Shown: positions 30,035 to 39,112, counted from the stretch's first letter. The stretch: 64,000 bases of DNA from Vibrio coralliirubri (GCF_024347375.1 NZ_AP025471.1:930001-994000); one strand, 5' to 3'. The notes: generated by a model not told the origin, from the letters alone. Translations and numbers: made by a program.

Positions 30035-30799
30035 CTAACGACCAGAGTAATACATACAGATTCGCACACCATCGAACTCGCGAATCTCAAATGGGATCTC
30101 GTAGATCGATTCCATTACTGATTTTTCAACCACTTCCGAAACCTTACCCGACTTAACCACTTTACCTTTCTTCATCGCGACAATGTTATCCGAGTAGCAA
30201 GAAGCGAAGTTGATGTCGTGAATCACGATCACTACCGCTTTATTGAACTCATGCGCCAAACGACGAAGCGTCTGCATGATTTCAACAGAGTGTTTAATAT
30301 CAAGGTTATTCAGAGGCTCATCTAAGAACACATAATCCGTATCTTGTGCCACAACCATCGCGATAAATGCCATTTGACGCTGACCGCCACTCAACTCATC
30401 AAGGTATTTGTTTTGGATGTCAGTAATGCCAAGGTGTTCTAGTGCTGTGTCGACGATCTTATGATCTTCGTCTTTCAAGCGACCTTGAGAGTGTGGGAAA
30501 CGACCAAAACAGACCAACTCACGAATCGTAAATCGCATATTGATGTTGTTTGATTGTCTTAACACGGCAAGGTGCTTGGCTAGCTCTTTGGTATCCCACT
30601 CCGCCAGTAACTTATCGCCAATGACCACTTCACCTGCGTCACTGTCTGTTAAGCGGCTCGCCATTGAAAGCAGTGTACTTTTACCCGCACCATTTGGGCC
30701 AATGATAGAAGTCACTTCACCTTTCGGGAACATAGCACTGGCATCATCAACCACGAGTGACTTGCCATACTTCTTACTTAAACCTGTTAATTTAATCAC
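30035..30799 (-). CDS. vctC: Ferric-siderophore ABC transporter ATPase
   Basis: ATPase of 254 residues with Walker A GPNGAGKST, signature LSGGQRQMAFIAMVVA and Walker B YVFLDEPLNNLD, belonging to the FepC/FecE group. It starts with GTG preceded by AAAGG. It is the last gene of the operon with vctP, vctD and vctG in the order known for V. cholerae vctPDGC; the symbol is assigned from that order and family. It drives uptake of iron-siderophore complexes, probably catecholates, across the inner membrane. Confidence 0.88.
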   Translation of the reverse strand: MIKLTGLSKKYGKSLVVDDASAMFPKGEVTSIIGPNGAGKSTLLSMASRLTDSDAGEVVIGDKLLAEWDTKELAKHLAVLRQSNNINMRFTIRELVCFGRFPHSQGRLKDEDHKIVDTALEHLGITDIQNKYLDELSGGQRQMAFIAMVVAQDTDYVFLDEPLNNLDIKHSVEIMQTLRRLAHEFNKAVVIVIHDINFASCYSDNIVAMKKGKVVKSGKVSEVVEKSVMESIYEIPFEIREFDGVRICMYYSGR

Positions 30800-30811
30800 T
30801 ACTTACTACCT

Positions 30812-31762
30812 TTACTGAATTCTAGTGCGTAACAACAAGAACATAAAATACAAACCGCCGACCAAGTTAATGATCACACTCACTGTAGTTTCAAACGCCA
30901 TCACTTTTTCGATAAACCATTGGCCAGAAACCAATAGCACGATCGCTAACAAGCTGCTTGCGATGATAAGCACACGATGCTGATAAGATCGGAATATCTG
31001 GCGAGCTAAGCTCACGGTGATCAAGCCAAAGAACAACACAGGGCCAACCAGAGCCGTAGACACCGCGACCATCACTGACACAATCACCAAGGTAATCTGA
31101 GTCAGTCGTTTAGTGTTCACACCCAAGCTTGTCGCGTTATCAACACCAAGCCAAAGTACATCGAGCTTAGGTGCCAACAGCCACAGGCCAAGCAAGCTCA
31201 AACCCAAAGGAATAAGGCTGAGGTAAACCAGCTCGCCTTTCACGTTATTGAAGCTTGCGAACATCACATTCTGCAGCACCGCGAATTCATTGGGATCAAT
31301 CAACATCGCAAGGAAATTCGCTAAACTCGAGAATACGCTGCCACACACGATGCCTATCAACAGCAGTGTGAATACGTTGTTTCGCTTGCTCTTAAAGTAG
31401 AAATGGAACAGAGCAAACGAGAACAAGATCATCACAGTCACAGACATCGAAAAGTTTGCGATTGAGTCAATCACCCAGAAGCTCGCACTGCCAAACACAA
31501 ACAAAAGTACCGTTTGAACCAGCATATACAAGCTGTCAAAGCCCAAGATGGATGGGGTTAGAATTCGGTTATTAGTGATGGTTTGGAAAACCAGTGACGA
31601 CGCAGAGATCGCTACTGCCGCCAACACAATCGACAGCAATTTTGGTAGTCGCAGAGACAAGAAGAACTCGTAGTTATCCCACGTAAGCCCCTGCCCGATG
31701 AATAACGCTGCCATACCCAAAGACGCGATAGCCAGAATCGCAATTTTTACTGAATCACGCAT
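30812..31762 (-). CDS. vctG: Ferric-siderophore ABC transporter permease
   Basis: FecCD-type permease of 316 residues with about nine to ten TM segments. GPVLFFGLITVSLARQIF is the coupling region typical of the family. Its start overlaps the vctD stop by 8 bp and vctC follows after 12 bp, so the genes are tightly coupled. It forms a heterodimer with VctD. Confidence 0.88.
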   Translation of the reverse strand: MRDSVKIAILAIASLGMAALFIGQGLTWDNYEFFLSLRLPKLLSIVLAAVAISASSLVFQTITNNRILTPSILGFDSLYMLVQTVLLFVFGSASFWVIDSIANFSMSVTVMILFSFALFHFYFKSKRNNVFTLLLIGIVCGSVFSSLANFLAMLIDPNEFAVLQNVMFASFNNVKGELVYLSLIPLGLSLLGLWLLAPKLDVLWLGVDNATSLGVNTKRLTQITLVIVSVMVAVSTALVGPVLFFGLITVSLARQIFRSYQHRVLIIASSLLAIVLLVSGQWFIEKVMAFETTVSVIINLVGGLYFMFLLLRTRIQ

Positions 31763-32708
31763 TCGACTTGTCTCTCATGATTAGGTAGATAAAAATCAAG
31801 CCACCAAAGATGCTGATTACCATCGAGATTGGAATCTCATAAGGGAAGATGACGATTCGAGCTAGCAGATCACAAGCTAACACCAAGATCACGCCCCAAT
31901 AGGCCGTCCAAGGCAGAATCTTCTTCATGTTATCGCCCATCATCAGCGACACGATATTCGGCACGATAAGGCCAAGGAATGGGATAACACCAACGATCAT
32001 CACCACAGAAGAGGCGCAGATAGCGACCAATGCAACACCAATGAAGACGATCTTCTGGTAATTCAAGCCGATGTTTTTCGCGAAGCTCTCTCCGATGCTC
32101 GCCGCACTGAATTGGCTTGCGAAGTAGTAAGCCAGCACACAAGCAGGCACCGCGAGATAAAGGATTTCATAGCTGCCCTGCAACACGCTCGCAAAGTTCG
32201 CCATCGTCCATGCCGACATGGTTTGTACTAAGTCGTACTTATAAGCAATAAAGGTTGTTAGAGACGAAACAACGTTGCCATACATAATGCCAATCAAAGG
32301 CACCAACACCGCATTCTTGAACTTTAGGTGTTGTAGAAAACGAACCAATAGCATGGTGCCAAACACTGCAAACGCGAAGATAAAGCCTAAGTAGCTCCAT
32401 TGCGCAGCATTGCCTAACACTAGAATGCCGACTATGTAGCCCAACATCGCACAGTCAATGGTGCCCATCGTCGAAGGCGCGGCAAACTTGTTCTGTACGA
32501 TTTGCTGCATGATCAAACCAGAAACACTCAATCCCGCTCCGGCAAGCACGATCGCGAGTAGTCGAGGGATCCGACTAACAATATAAATAGAGTTGGCGTG
32601 TTGGTTGCCATTGAAGAAGTCACTAAAACTGATTTCAGCAACTCCAATCATCAATGACGCAACGCATAACACAACAAGAAATACAGCAGCTGCAATGGGT
32701 TTCAACAT
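31755..32708 (-). CDS. vctD: Ferric-siderophore ABC transporter permease
   Basis: FecCD-type permease of 317 residues. SRIPRLLAIVLAGAGLSVSG near the N-terminus and GVIPFLGLIVPNIVSLM near the C-terminus are family hallmarks. It follows vctP after a 100-bp gap that contains a terminator hairpin, so it may be expressed at a lower level than the binding protein. Confidence 0.88.
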   Translation of the reverse strand: MLKPIAAAVFLVVLCVASLMIGVAEISFSDFFNGNQHANSIYIVSRIPRLLAIVLAGAGLSVSGLIMQQIVQNKFAAPSTMGTIDCAMLGYIVGILVLGNAAQWSYLGFIFAFAVFGTMLLVRFLQHLKFKNAVLVPLIGIMYGNVVSSLTTFIAYKYDLVQTMSAWTMANFASVLQGSYEILYLAVPACVLAYYFASQFSAASIGESFAKNIGLNYQKIVFIGVALVAICASSVVMIVGVIPFLGLIVPNIVSLMMGDNMKKILPWTAYWGVILVLACDLLARIVIFPYEIPISMVISIFGGLIFIYLIMRDKSNA

Positions 32709-32760
32709 AGAAATAATACTAAAGGTAGGTCTCGGGTAGCCCGTATAAAAAAGTGAAAAA

Positions 32761-32788
32761 GGGCTTATAAGAACACTCTTATAAGCCC
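32761..32788 (-). terminator. Internal terminator between vctP and vctD
   Basis: GGGCTTATAAG and CTTATAAGCCC form a perfect 11-bp stem with a 6-nt loop. On the minus strand it is followed by CTTTTTCACTTTTTT. This is a good intrinsic terminator directly downstream of vctP, probably leaky to allow vctDGC expression. Confidence 0.85.
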
Positions 32789-32808
32789 GAGAATCTGATG
32801 GTTAGTAA

Positions 32809-33741
32809 CTATTGAATTGTACGTTCAATGTCACCAAGCATTCTGTGAATCGCCGTCACACCGCCACCAGCCAGATACCAAGCACTTGAATCAAGGTAAA
32901 CGATGTTGCCGTGCTGCGCTGCAGGTGTTGCCGCAACCAATGGGTTATCAAACAGTTGTTGAGCGCGACCTTCTGATTTGCCAATCGCTTTTTCACGGTC
33001 AAGCACGTAAAGCACTTCAGGTTTTGCATCAGCAATGTATTCAAAAGAGATTAGGTTGCCGTGTGTTCCTTTGATCGGAGCCACGGTTGCACTCTTTGAT
33101 TCCACGAAACCAAAGTCATCAAAGATGATAGAGAAACGGCTGCCTTTGTTGAACATCGCAATGTTGTTGCCGTTGTTCATTAGCATCATTGCTGAAGTTT
33201 CGTCAGACGCTACTTTGTCGTTTACCGCTGTGATAGAAGCTTGAGTCTCTTTAATGATCGCTTCAACTTCAGCTTGCTTACCAAAGATGTCGCCTAGCGC
33301 ACGCCAGTTTTGCTGAGCATCAGCCCAGTACTTGTCGCCTTCAATAGAGAACATGATAGTAGGAGCAATTTGTGCCAGTTTGTCGTAAACCTTAAGCATG
33401 CGGTTTTCCGCGATGATGATGTCAGGCTTCAACATGTAGATAGCTTCAAAATCAGGTTCGCTTAATGAGCCTGTATTTGCCGTCGTATCTTTGTAAGAAG
33501 CTAGGTAATCAGGCAGCAAGCTATGAGGCGCGCCAACTGGCTGCACACCAATTTTATCAAGCACGTCTAAGCTACCGTGGCCTAGAACCACCACTCGCTG
33601 TGGTACTTCAGTAAACCGCGCTGTGCCTTTTACATGCTCAATGGTGACGGTTTCCGCATGCGCGGTCATCATGAATGATGATGCTAGAACGATGGCAAGC
33701 CCGCTCAATAACTGGCGAACTGAATTGATTGTTTTCTTCAT
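32809..33741 (-). CDS. vctP: Periplasmic ferric-siderophore binding protein
   Basis: Binding protein of 310 residues with a signal peptide (about 1-29, ending AHA). The chain has the FepB/CeuE-like fold pattern: RVVVLGHGSLDVLDKIG near the start, KPDIIIAENRM in the middle, and FEYIADAKPEVLYVLDR in the second lobe. It should present iron-loaded siderophore to VctDG. I choose the ATG at 33741, which has AAGGAAG in front, over a longer frame from 33774. A Fur-box-like site lies about 150 bp upstream. Confidence 0.88.
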   Translation of the reverse strand: MKKTINSVRQLLSGLAIVLASSFMMTAHAETVTIEHVKGTARFTEVPQRVVVLGHGSLDVLDKIGVQPVGAPHSLLPDYLASYKDTTANTGSLSEPDFEAIYMLKPDIIIAENRMLKVYDKLAQIAPTIMFSIEGDKYWADAQQNWRALGDIFGKQAEVEAIIKETQASITAVNDKVASDETSAMMLMNNGNNIAMFNKGSRFSIIFDDFGFVESKSATVAPIKGTHGNLISFEYIADAKPEVLYVLDREKAIGKSEGRAQQLFDNPLVAATPAAQHGNIVYLDSSAWYLAGGGVTAIHRMLGDIERTIQ

Positions 33742-34159
33742 GTTTCTTCCTTTGCCATTGAGACAAACCACCACTCATGACAATGAAAGTCACATTACTC
33801 ATAGACGAGCATGGGGCGTACACAACTGCTAAATAACGATAATTTAAAGTCTGTCATTGGATTGACAACAAACTTGTAACGCAAGTGAGAACTATTATCA
33901 ATTATATTTGCACTAAATTGGCGACACAACAACTTTATTATTCAGAAACGTAAAAGTGAGTATTCATATTTTGTTAGGCTGCTAACAATGGCAGGTATGA
34001 ATGTACAAAAACGGCGATATAACGAGGATATGGAGTGGAGAAGCCAAGAAGAGAACACACCAATGGTCCACGATATTCTTTGCGTGAACCATAACAACGG
34101 CTGGTGAAAATTTTAGATATTAATTAGCTAAATCAATTAGATACAAAAAGTAACAACAC
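33742..34159. other. Intergenic region with Fur-like site and hairpin
   Basis: No gene seen. It holds the vctP leader and promoter region with Fur-like sequence. An imperfect stem-loop ATGGTCCACG / CGTGAACCAT (34063-34092) may end the response-regulator operon on the minus strand. Confidence 0.45.
33886..33905 (-). promoter_or_regulatory. Fur-box-like site upstream of vctP
   Basis: GAGAACTATTATCAATTAT resembles the Fur consensus (GATAATGATTATCATTATC). AACGATAATTT near 33834-33844 could be a second half-site. Iron repression is expected for siderophore transporters and fits this site. Confidence 0.6.
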
Positions 34160-34792
34160 TTACTTAAGCATGCTCGAATGCACTTCTTTTCCGCGACGAG
34201 TCAGGGAGTAAATACGGCTTTCTCCTTTTTTCACCAATCCACTATTCACCAACTGCCTTAAATGGAAATTGAACTTGGTATGGTCTTCAATTCCCACCAC
34301 GCGGCATAAATCCATGAATTTTAACTTCTGATGAATACTCAAGTGGTTCAACACCGCACGACGAATAGGGTTAGCTAATGCACTAAACACCTGATCGTTG
34401 CTGCGCTCTTCAACGGGAGTCTGTGGAGATCGTTCCGCATAAACCCTCCTAAGCGTTACCGACAGTGCCGCCAAATTAAAGGGTTTGGTTAAGAACTCGT
34501 CCGCCCCTTTTTTCATGGCATCAACGGCAACATCCACAGTCGCGAACGCCGTGGTGATCACAATCCCAATTTTAGGTTGCAATCGGCGCAAGTTAGATAA
34601 GGCTTCAACACCTGTCATGCCACCCATCACCACATCAAACAAGGCAAGATCAAACGTCTCCTCCCCTGCTGCATCCAACGCGTCTTCTGCGTTATCAAAC
34701 GCGACAACGTCAAACTCTTCGAGTGCCAGCGCTTCGACCAACACTTCTCTTAATTGCTCATCATCTTCTGCAAGCAATAGCTTTAATTTCAT
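34160..34792 (-). CDS. Response regulator with ArsR/archaeal-type winged-helix output
   Basis: Regulator of 210 residues. The receiver domain (about 1-120) has DD at 10-11, acceptor D53 in LALFDVVMGG, T/A at the switch (ITTAFA) and K in LTKPFN. The C-terminal 75 residues form a winged helix of ArsR type (ALANPIRRAVLNHLS, then GIEDHTKFNFHLRQLVNSG and YSLTRRGKEV). This output domain is more typical of archaeal regulators than of the OmpR, NarL or NtrC classes usual in Vibrio. The receiver itself looks NtrC-like (TAFATVDVAVDAMKKGADEF). Its start overlaps the kinase stop by 4 bp. The target genes are unknown. Confidence 0.87.
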   Translation of the reverse strand: MKLKLLLAEDDEQLREVLVEALALEEFDVVAFDNAEDALDAAGEETFDLALFDVVMGGMTGVEALSNLRRLQPKIGIVITTAFATVDVAVDAMKKGADEFLTKPFNLAALSVTLRRVYAERSPQTPVEERSNDQVFSALANPIRRAVLNHLSIHQKLKFMDLCRVVGIEDHTKFNFHLRQLVNSGLVKKGESRIYSLTRRGKEVHSSMLK

Positions 34793-36174
34793 TGGGTTGC
34801 CTTCGGTAGTTGTAGTCGTACCATGAGTCCGTTCTCAATATTATGCAAGGTAAGTTCACCATGATGTTGTGTCATGATTTGTCGGCAGATAGCCAGCCCC
34901 ATTCCAGTCCCTTTTCCTACTGGCTTAGTGGTAAAGAAAGGTTGCATCACTTTATCAATCACATCTTCTGGAATGGCAGGACCACGATTAGTGAGCTCTA
35001 TAATCACGTTAGAACCCAATGGATACGCTGAGATAGAAATACTCTTGGTATGTTCACTCGCATCAACGGCATTAACCAGTATATTGACGAGCACTTCTTC
35101 TAGATGAATCGCGTCGCCATGCACTTGCAGCTTCTTACTAACATCCAATTCGATATCAAAGTCTGACAGTCGGTATTCCACCAGAGAAAGCGACGATTGA
35201 CATAAACCTCGCACACCAACGGCTTTGAATGACACCTTTCGATGGTGGGCATAATTCAACACTTCTTGACTGATATGGGCGGCGCGCTCGATACCACTGC
35301 GGATCCTCACCAATTGCCTAGCCACATTCTCATCATCAGGCAGTCTTTTCTCGAGTAAGTCGCAACTCATCATTGCGCTGCTCAGCGGTGTTTTCACTTC
35401 ATGAGCGACAGCTGAAGTCAGCTCGCCTAATTCCTTAAGCTTTTCGTCTTGAAACGAGCGGTGCACCATGGCTTCAATTTGCAGTTCTCTTTCTCTATCG
35501 AATACTCGCAGCGCTTTCCACAAGAAATGAAGCGTTGCCAAAGCACACATTGTTCTTAAGAAGATAACCCAGATGCCGTATTCAGAGCTCAAAATGCCCG
35601 AAGTAATACCATAAAAGATCAACGCAGCGCCGGTATAAACAAAAGGAGACGCAGCTTGGTGTTCAACATCATAAAACTGTTTGCCGTAAATTATCATGGT
35701 TACGCCAGCCAACAAGCCGGAGCCTAAACCGAACAACACTCGGATGTGGCTATTACTGATGTTGATGTAGTCGGTAAATGCTTGCTCATCAAAGCGATCA
35801 ACTAAGCTCAAAGTAAACGCGACCAGCAACAGCCCAATGAAGATCTTTCCCCACTTCACCCAACGCGAGTCAAACAGATCCAGCATTTTCCACCCAAAAG
35901 CGCCTAAGGCGAGGTAAGAAAAGAGTAACTTGAAAACCTTGAAGAGTTCGATCGACTGAGAACGTTGAAATTGGTCTTGGTAGAGAATCAAATAAAGCTC
36001 AGACCATTCATGAACACCATGAACAAAGCCAAAGATGGCAAGGATCGGGAGAAGTTTGGAGATACTGATCTGGCTGTTTTTATAGTTTCTAAAGACAACA
36101 GAAAAACCGATGGCGAAGAAAGCCAAACCGTAGATCAGATAAAGGGTAAATACGACTAATATATCCATAAGCAT
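34789..36174 (-). CDS. Multi-TM sensor histidine kinase, partner of the winged-helix regulator
   Basis: Inner-membrane kinase of 461 residues. The N-terminal 220 residues hold about seven hydrophobic segments with almost no periplasmic domain, so it probably senses a membrane or intramembrane signal. Then come a kinase domain with H258 in VAHEVKTPLSSAM and an ATPase domain ending in GKGTGMGLAICRQIM. It is first in a two-gene operon with the response regulator. The start is ATG at 36174 or 36168; neither has a strong ribosome site. A perfect TTGTAA-T-TTACAA palindrome lies 60 bp upstream. Confidence 0.88.
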   Translation of the reverse strand: MLMDILVVFTLYLIYGLAFFAIGFSVVFRNYKNSQISISKLLPILAIFGFVHGVHEWSELYLILYQDQFQRSQSIELFKVFKLLFSYLALGAFGWKMLDLFDSRWVKWGKIFIGLLLVAFTLSLVDRFDEQAFTDYINISNSHIRVLFGLGSGLLAGVTMIIYGKQFYDVEHQAASPFVYTGAALIFYGITSGILSSEYGIWVIFLRTMCALATLHFLWKALRVFDRERELQIEAMVHRSFQDEKLKELGELTSAVAHEVKTPLSSAMMSCDLLEKRLPDDENVARQLVRIRSGIERAAHISQEVLNYAHHRKVSFKAVGVRGLCQSSLSLVEYRLSDFDIELDVSKKLQVHGDAIHLEEVLVNILVNAVDASEHTKSISISAYPLGSNVIIELTNRGPAIPEDVIDKVMQPFFTTKPVGKGTGMGLAICRQIMTQHHGELTLHNIENGLMVRLQLPKATQ

Positions 36175-36711
36175 TAAGTGTAAACAAAGCCCTCAAGCCC
36201 TGCAATCACAACACTTGACCCAAAAGTTACGATTTGTAATTTACAATGTAAAGATGATATATAACAGCCACTTAATCTTCAGTAAATTAGCCGTTTTAAT
36301 TTAAATCACTAATTATACTTAAGACGGACAGCTAAAAAGCCAAGCCTCAGTCAGATATCATGGTAAATCCCCTGACCTTCGCTCATTTAACCTTCAGTAA
36401 GCGATGACAAATCACCCAAAAATATTTTTGAATTTAATTGAAATTAGGGTTGTAATTTTAAAAACTAGGCGTATAGTTCGCCACCTGGCTCTAATCTATA
36501 GAGCTGTTAATGCTAAAGTAAGTCCAAGTTCCACATAGACAGTTCTCGATTCCCTCGTTACACCATCTCTGCGTCAGCTTTCACCCAGATAGTCATTCAA
36601 TAGCTTTTAAATTCGATCCTACTACCGATCTATCGTCATTTGCTCTTTTGTCAGCGAAGTCAGAATAGATCGATCACATAAATACAAATGTAATAAACAC
36701 AAGGCACAGTT
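36175..36711. other. Intergenic region upstream of the kinase operon
   Basis: 540 bp without a convincing gene. It contains the promoter region of the kinase operon with its palindrome and the leader of the small genes at 36712-37001. Composition is AT-rich. Confidence 0.4.
36234..36246. promoter_or_regulatory. Palindrome upstream of the kinase-regulator operon
   Basis: TTGTAATTTACAA is a perfect dyad (TTGTAA/TTACAA) with a one-base centre, 60 bp before the kinase start. It is a candidate autoregulatory operator for the winged-helix regulator. This is inferred from position only. Confidence 0.45.
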
Positions 36712-36810
36712 ATGTCACGCAGAACAACACGACAAACCCACTGGTACCAACTATCACGCGAAAAAACAGTCAATAAACTAAAAGGTAATAAATGCTCAAG
36801 ATTAAAATAG
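36712..36810 (+). CDS. Possible 32-residue basic peptide
   Basis: A short frame MSRRTTRQTHWYQL... with 12 Lys/Arg residues in 32 positions, starting 11 bp after AAGG. Its last 19 bases overlap the start of the 69-residue gene at 36792, a layout seen in translational coupling. I do not recognise the sequence. It could be a leader peptide or chance. Confidence 0.3.
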   Translation: MSRRTTRQTHWYQLSREKTVNKLKGNKCSRLK

Positions 36811-37001
36811 ACTTACACAAAGAAGAGATTTCATGGGTCACCGAGATTCGACAGCTCAATAGCGATATACTCCACCGCCACATATTGCCCAAGCTACAAC
36901 ATCACAGTTATCTCATCGACTTTGAATTTAATGAACGAGAAAGCATCGGAACTATCGTTTCAGGCAACGGAAACACCCTAGGACATTTCACACTCCTATA
37001 G
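36792..37001 (+). CDS. Small hypothetical protein
   Basis: A 69-residue frame with AAAGGT ahead of its ATG. The product is soluble, without a signal or TM segment, and has a balanced composition with a C-terminal Gly/Asn stretch (SGNGNTLGHFTLL). I recognise no family. The upstream 32-codon frame overlaps its start. Confidence 0.5.
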   Translation: MLKIKIDLHKEEISWVTEIRQLNSDILHRHILPKLQHHSYLIDFEFNERESIGTIVSGNGNTLGHFTLL

Positions 37002-37231
37002 CATTTCCCAAAGGCTACAAAAGAAACACCATCTAGTCCCAAAGATGTAAAAGATGTCACCCTCAATTCGCTCTAGCAGAACAAAATAGAGTAGAAGTAA
37101 AACAGATCAGAAACCTAGCCCTTTTTGCATTTCACACGCGGCTAACGCTAGCTAGGTTATCGTGCTTCTATTGAAACCAACTTATATCAAACTCTGAATC
37201 ACCAATGAGTCATTATCAGTGCATTCATGGA

Positions 37232-37825
37232 CTAATAAGTTAACGGCATCGACCTTAACTTCTGATCAAGAGTATATAAGTGTTCTGCAGCTTGCATGTG
37301 TTGAGGGTAATCACTGAATTTCTCACGATTCTCCTCATTCATCTTACATGTCTCATCCACCAGCATTAGCTTCCAATACAGCTTCGTTGTATGCAGCATC
37401 GCCAGTAACGGTTTGAACACCTCTTTCTCATAAGCTTGAATCAACTCTTCAATCAACTCGTCACGTTCGTCTTCACTTGCGATTGAACCCTCGGTTGCCG
37501 ACAACACTTTTTGATACTTCAGGTTTTGTTGCAGCTTATCCATAACCGTTTGGTTTTCTTCCGCTAACTCAACAAGCTTCGACTTAATGATATTTACCCA
37601 ATTCGCTTGGCTCAGTACTGTGTCATCAACGCTGGTAAAGTCTTCTCGTATTTGTCGTTCAACGTCTTTTTGAGCTTTCTTTAAAACCGCACGCACCTTT
37701 TGGAAAGGCAACTGATACTCCTTACTTAGCTCGATAATCAGTTTATGAAAACCACCGTTTGGAAGGTGTAAGTTTTCCTTAAACGTCGCCATTGCAGCTT
37801 CTTGCTGTTCGGTAAGGTGAGTCAT
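37232..37825 (-). CDS. Hypothetical soluble helical protein
   Basis: A 197-residue protein, acidic and largely alpha-helical by eye, with heptad-like stretches (about 90-135). It has no signal peptide, TM segment or catalytic motif that I recognise. AGGAAAC lies 4 bp before the ATG. It stands alone between the small genes at 36.8 kb and 38.1 kb. The early segment GGFHKLIIELSKEYQLPFQKVRAVLKKA could bind nucleic acid or protein, but this is speculation. Confidence 0.75.
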   Translation of the reverse strand: MTHLTEQQEAAMATFKENLHLPNGGFHKLIIELSKEYQLPFQKVRAVLKKAQKDVERQIREDFTSVDDTVLSQANWVNIIKSKLVELAEENQTVMDKLQQNLKYQKVLSATEGSIASEDERDELIEELIQAYEKEVFKPLLAMLHTTKLYWKLMLVDETCKMNEENREKFSDYPQHMQAAEHLYTLDQKLRSMPLTY

Positions 37826-38078
37826 TCTGTTTCCTATTCTTTATCACTTATGGTGCTGAGCCAGCGATCATACCACTATTACCCTCGTTTTTTCGGTAAC
37901 TTGATCAGTTACACCTCGCTATGCCGTTAAATTCTCCCAACTCTTTACCTTTTGGCTAGTTATTAATCCATATGGCATGAAATGGTAAATCTCTAGCGGC
38001 GAAAGTTCGTACATTACGCGCTCAGGGTATATCGCCAGACAGGAGTCGTTACTTACATATGAAAGACAACCGCGAGAA

Positions 38079-38252
38079 ATGAGAAAACAGATGACCTATT
38101 CAGAATACAAAGAATCCGATTTGCATAAGTGTGTAAGCATTGGTGCAGAAGCAATGGTATCCATTGCCAAATTTGCCTTTAAAGCCACTACCCTTTTATT
38201 TCGATTTTTCCGCTGGCTTGTCGTATCGGCTTATACCTACGTGATGAAGTAA
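38079..38252 (+). CDS. Small protein with a hydrophobic C-terminal half
   Basis: A 57-residue frame (or 53 from the ATG at 38091). The first half is polar and contains one Cys (DLHKCVSIG). The second half is amphipathic to hydrophobic (FAFKATTLLFRFFRWLVVSAYTYV), suggesting a membrane-associated small protein. A terminator follows 48 bp after the stop, which supports a real transcript. A 7-codon frame at 38059-38082 overlaps its start. No family recognised. Confidence 0.5.
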   Translation: MRKQMTYSEYKESDLHKCVSIGAEAMVSIAKFAFKATTLLFRFFRWLVVSAYTYVMK

Positions 38253-38299
38253 TTCTATATTGGAGTCGTTGTTTTCATTACGACTTATCTAAATACCCC

Positions 38300-38330
38300 A
38301 AAGCGCGCCCTATTAGGTCGCGCTTTTTTT
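38300..38330 (+). terminator. Intrinsic terminator
   Basis: AAAGCGCG (38300-38307) pairs with CGCGCTTT (38319-38326) and is followed by a T-run. It ends the transcript of the small gene at 38079. Confidence 0.85.
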
Positions 38331-38489
38331 GTGCCCAGTTTTATACCTCACTTTATACCTAGCTTTATGCCAAAAGTCCGAGTGCATTTTATATCGTCAG
38401 TGGCGCTAAATGGTAAAACTGACCATCGAATAAAAACCATACTACACCTGTTCCAACGAAACAGACTTCTAACTTATACAGGTACTAAA

Positions 38490-39029
38490 ATGAAAAAGAT
38501 TGCACTTAAAATTGTAGGACTAACGGTTTTGGCTTCTGCGCTAACTGGTTGTATCGGCAGTAACGCCGTAACAGGGAAAGTGATGAAATTTAACGTTGAA
38601 GTTGTCGATAACCGCTATGCTCGTGCAGGTGTAAACTTCTTATTAGCGCCTGTATACGGTATTACTACCGCAGCAGACTATGTGGTATTCAACTCACTTG
38701 AATTCTGGACAGGTAAAAACCCAATCAGCGGTTCACCACACGTATTTGATACAAAAACAGACACGCACTTCAAAGTGAACGATGAGCTGGACCCAAGCCT
38801 GAAAGAAGCCCCTGTCGGCCCAATTTCGAACAATCGCACCATTGAAACGGGTGAGATGATTAAGATCGACGAAAACACGATTCAAATGGACATCGTCTAT
38901 ACGTCTGGTGAAACGGCGACTCTAACGGGTATCAAAGACGGTCAAAACGTTACCTATTACATGGATGGTCAGCTTGTATCGCAAACAACTATCGCTGAAT
39001 TAGAGAAGATTCAAGGCACTGAAGCTTAA
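38490..39029 (+). CDS. DUF3332-family lipoprotein
   Basis: A 179-residue lipoprotein. The signal peptide ends in the lipobox LTGC with Cys21. The body has the family sequence VVDNRYARAGVNFLLAPVYGITTAADYVVFNSLEFWTG-like region. The frame is open from 38331, but MKKIALKIVG at 38490 is the natural start because it begins the signal peptide. Function unknown. It should be anchored in the outer membrane since residue +2 is Ile rather than Asp. Confidence 0.88.
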   Translation: MKKIALKIVGLTVLASALTGCIGSNAVTGKVMKFNVEVVDNRYARAGVNFLLAPVYGITTAADYVVFNSLEFWTGKNPISGSPHVFDTKTDTHFKVNDELDPSLKEAPVGPISNNRTIETGEMIKIDENTIQMDIVYTSGETATLTGIKDGQNVTYYMDGQLVSQTTIAELEKIQGTEA

Positions 39030-39087
39030 GGTTCATCGCCCACACAGAGTTCAAACTTAAACAGACTTTGAAGCTCATAAAATAGAA

Positions 39088-39112
39088 CAAGCCCGGCAAT
39101 TGTCGGGCTTGT
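39088..39112. terminator. Bidirectional terminator
   Basis: CAAGCCCGGCA and TGTCGGGCTTG form an 11-bp stem (one G-T pair) with a 3-nt loop between the lipoprotein and the convergent channel gene. Confidence 0.85.
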
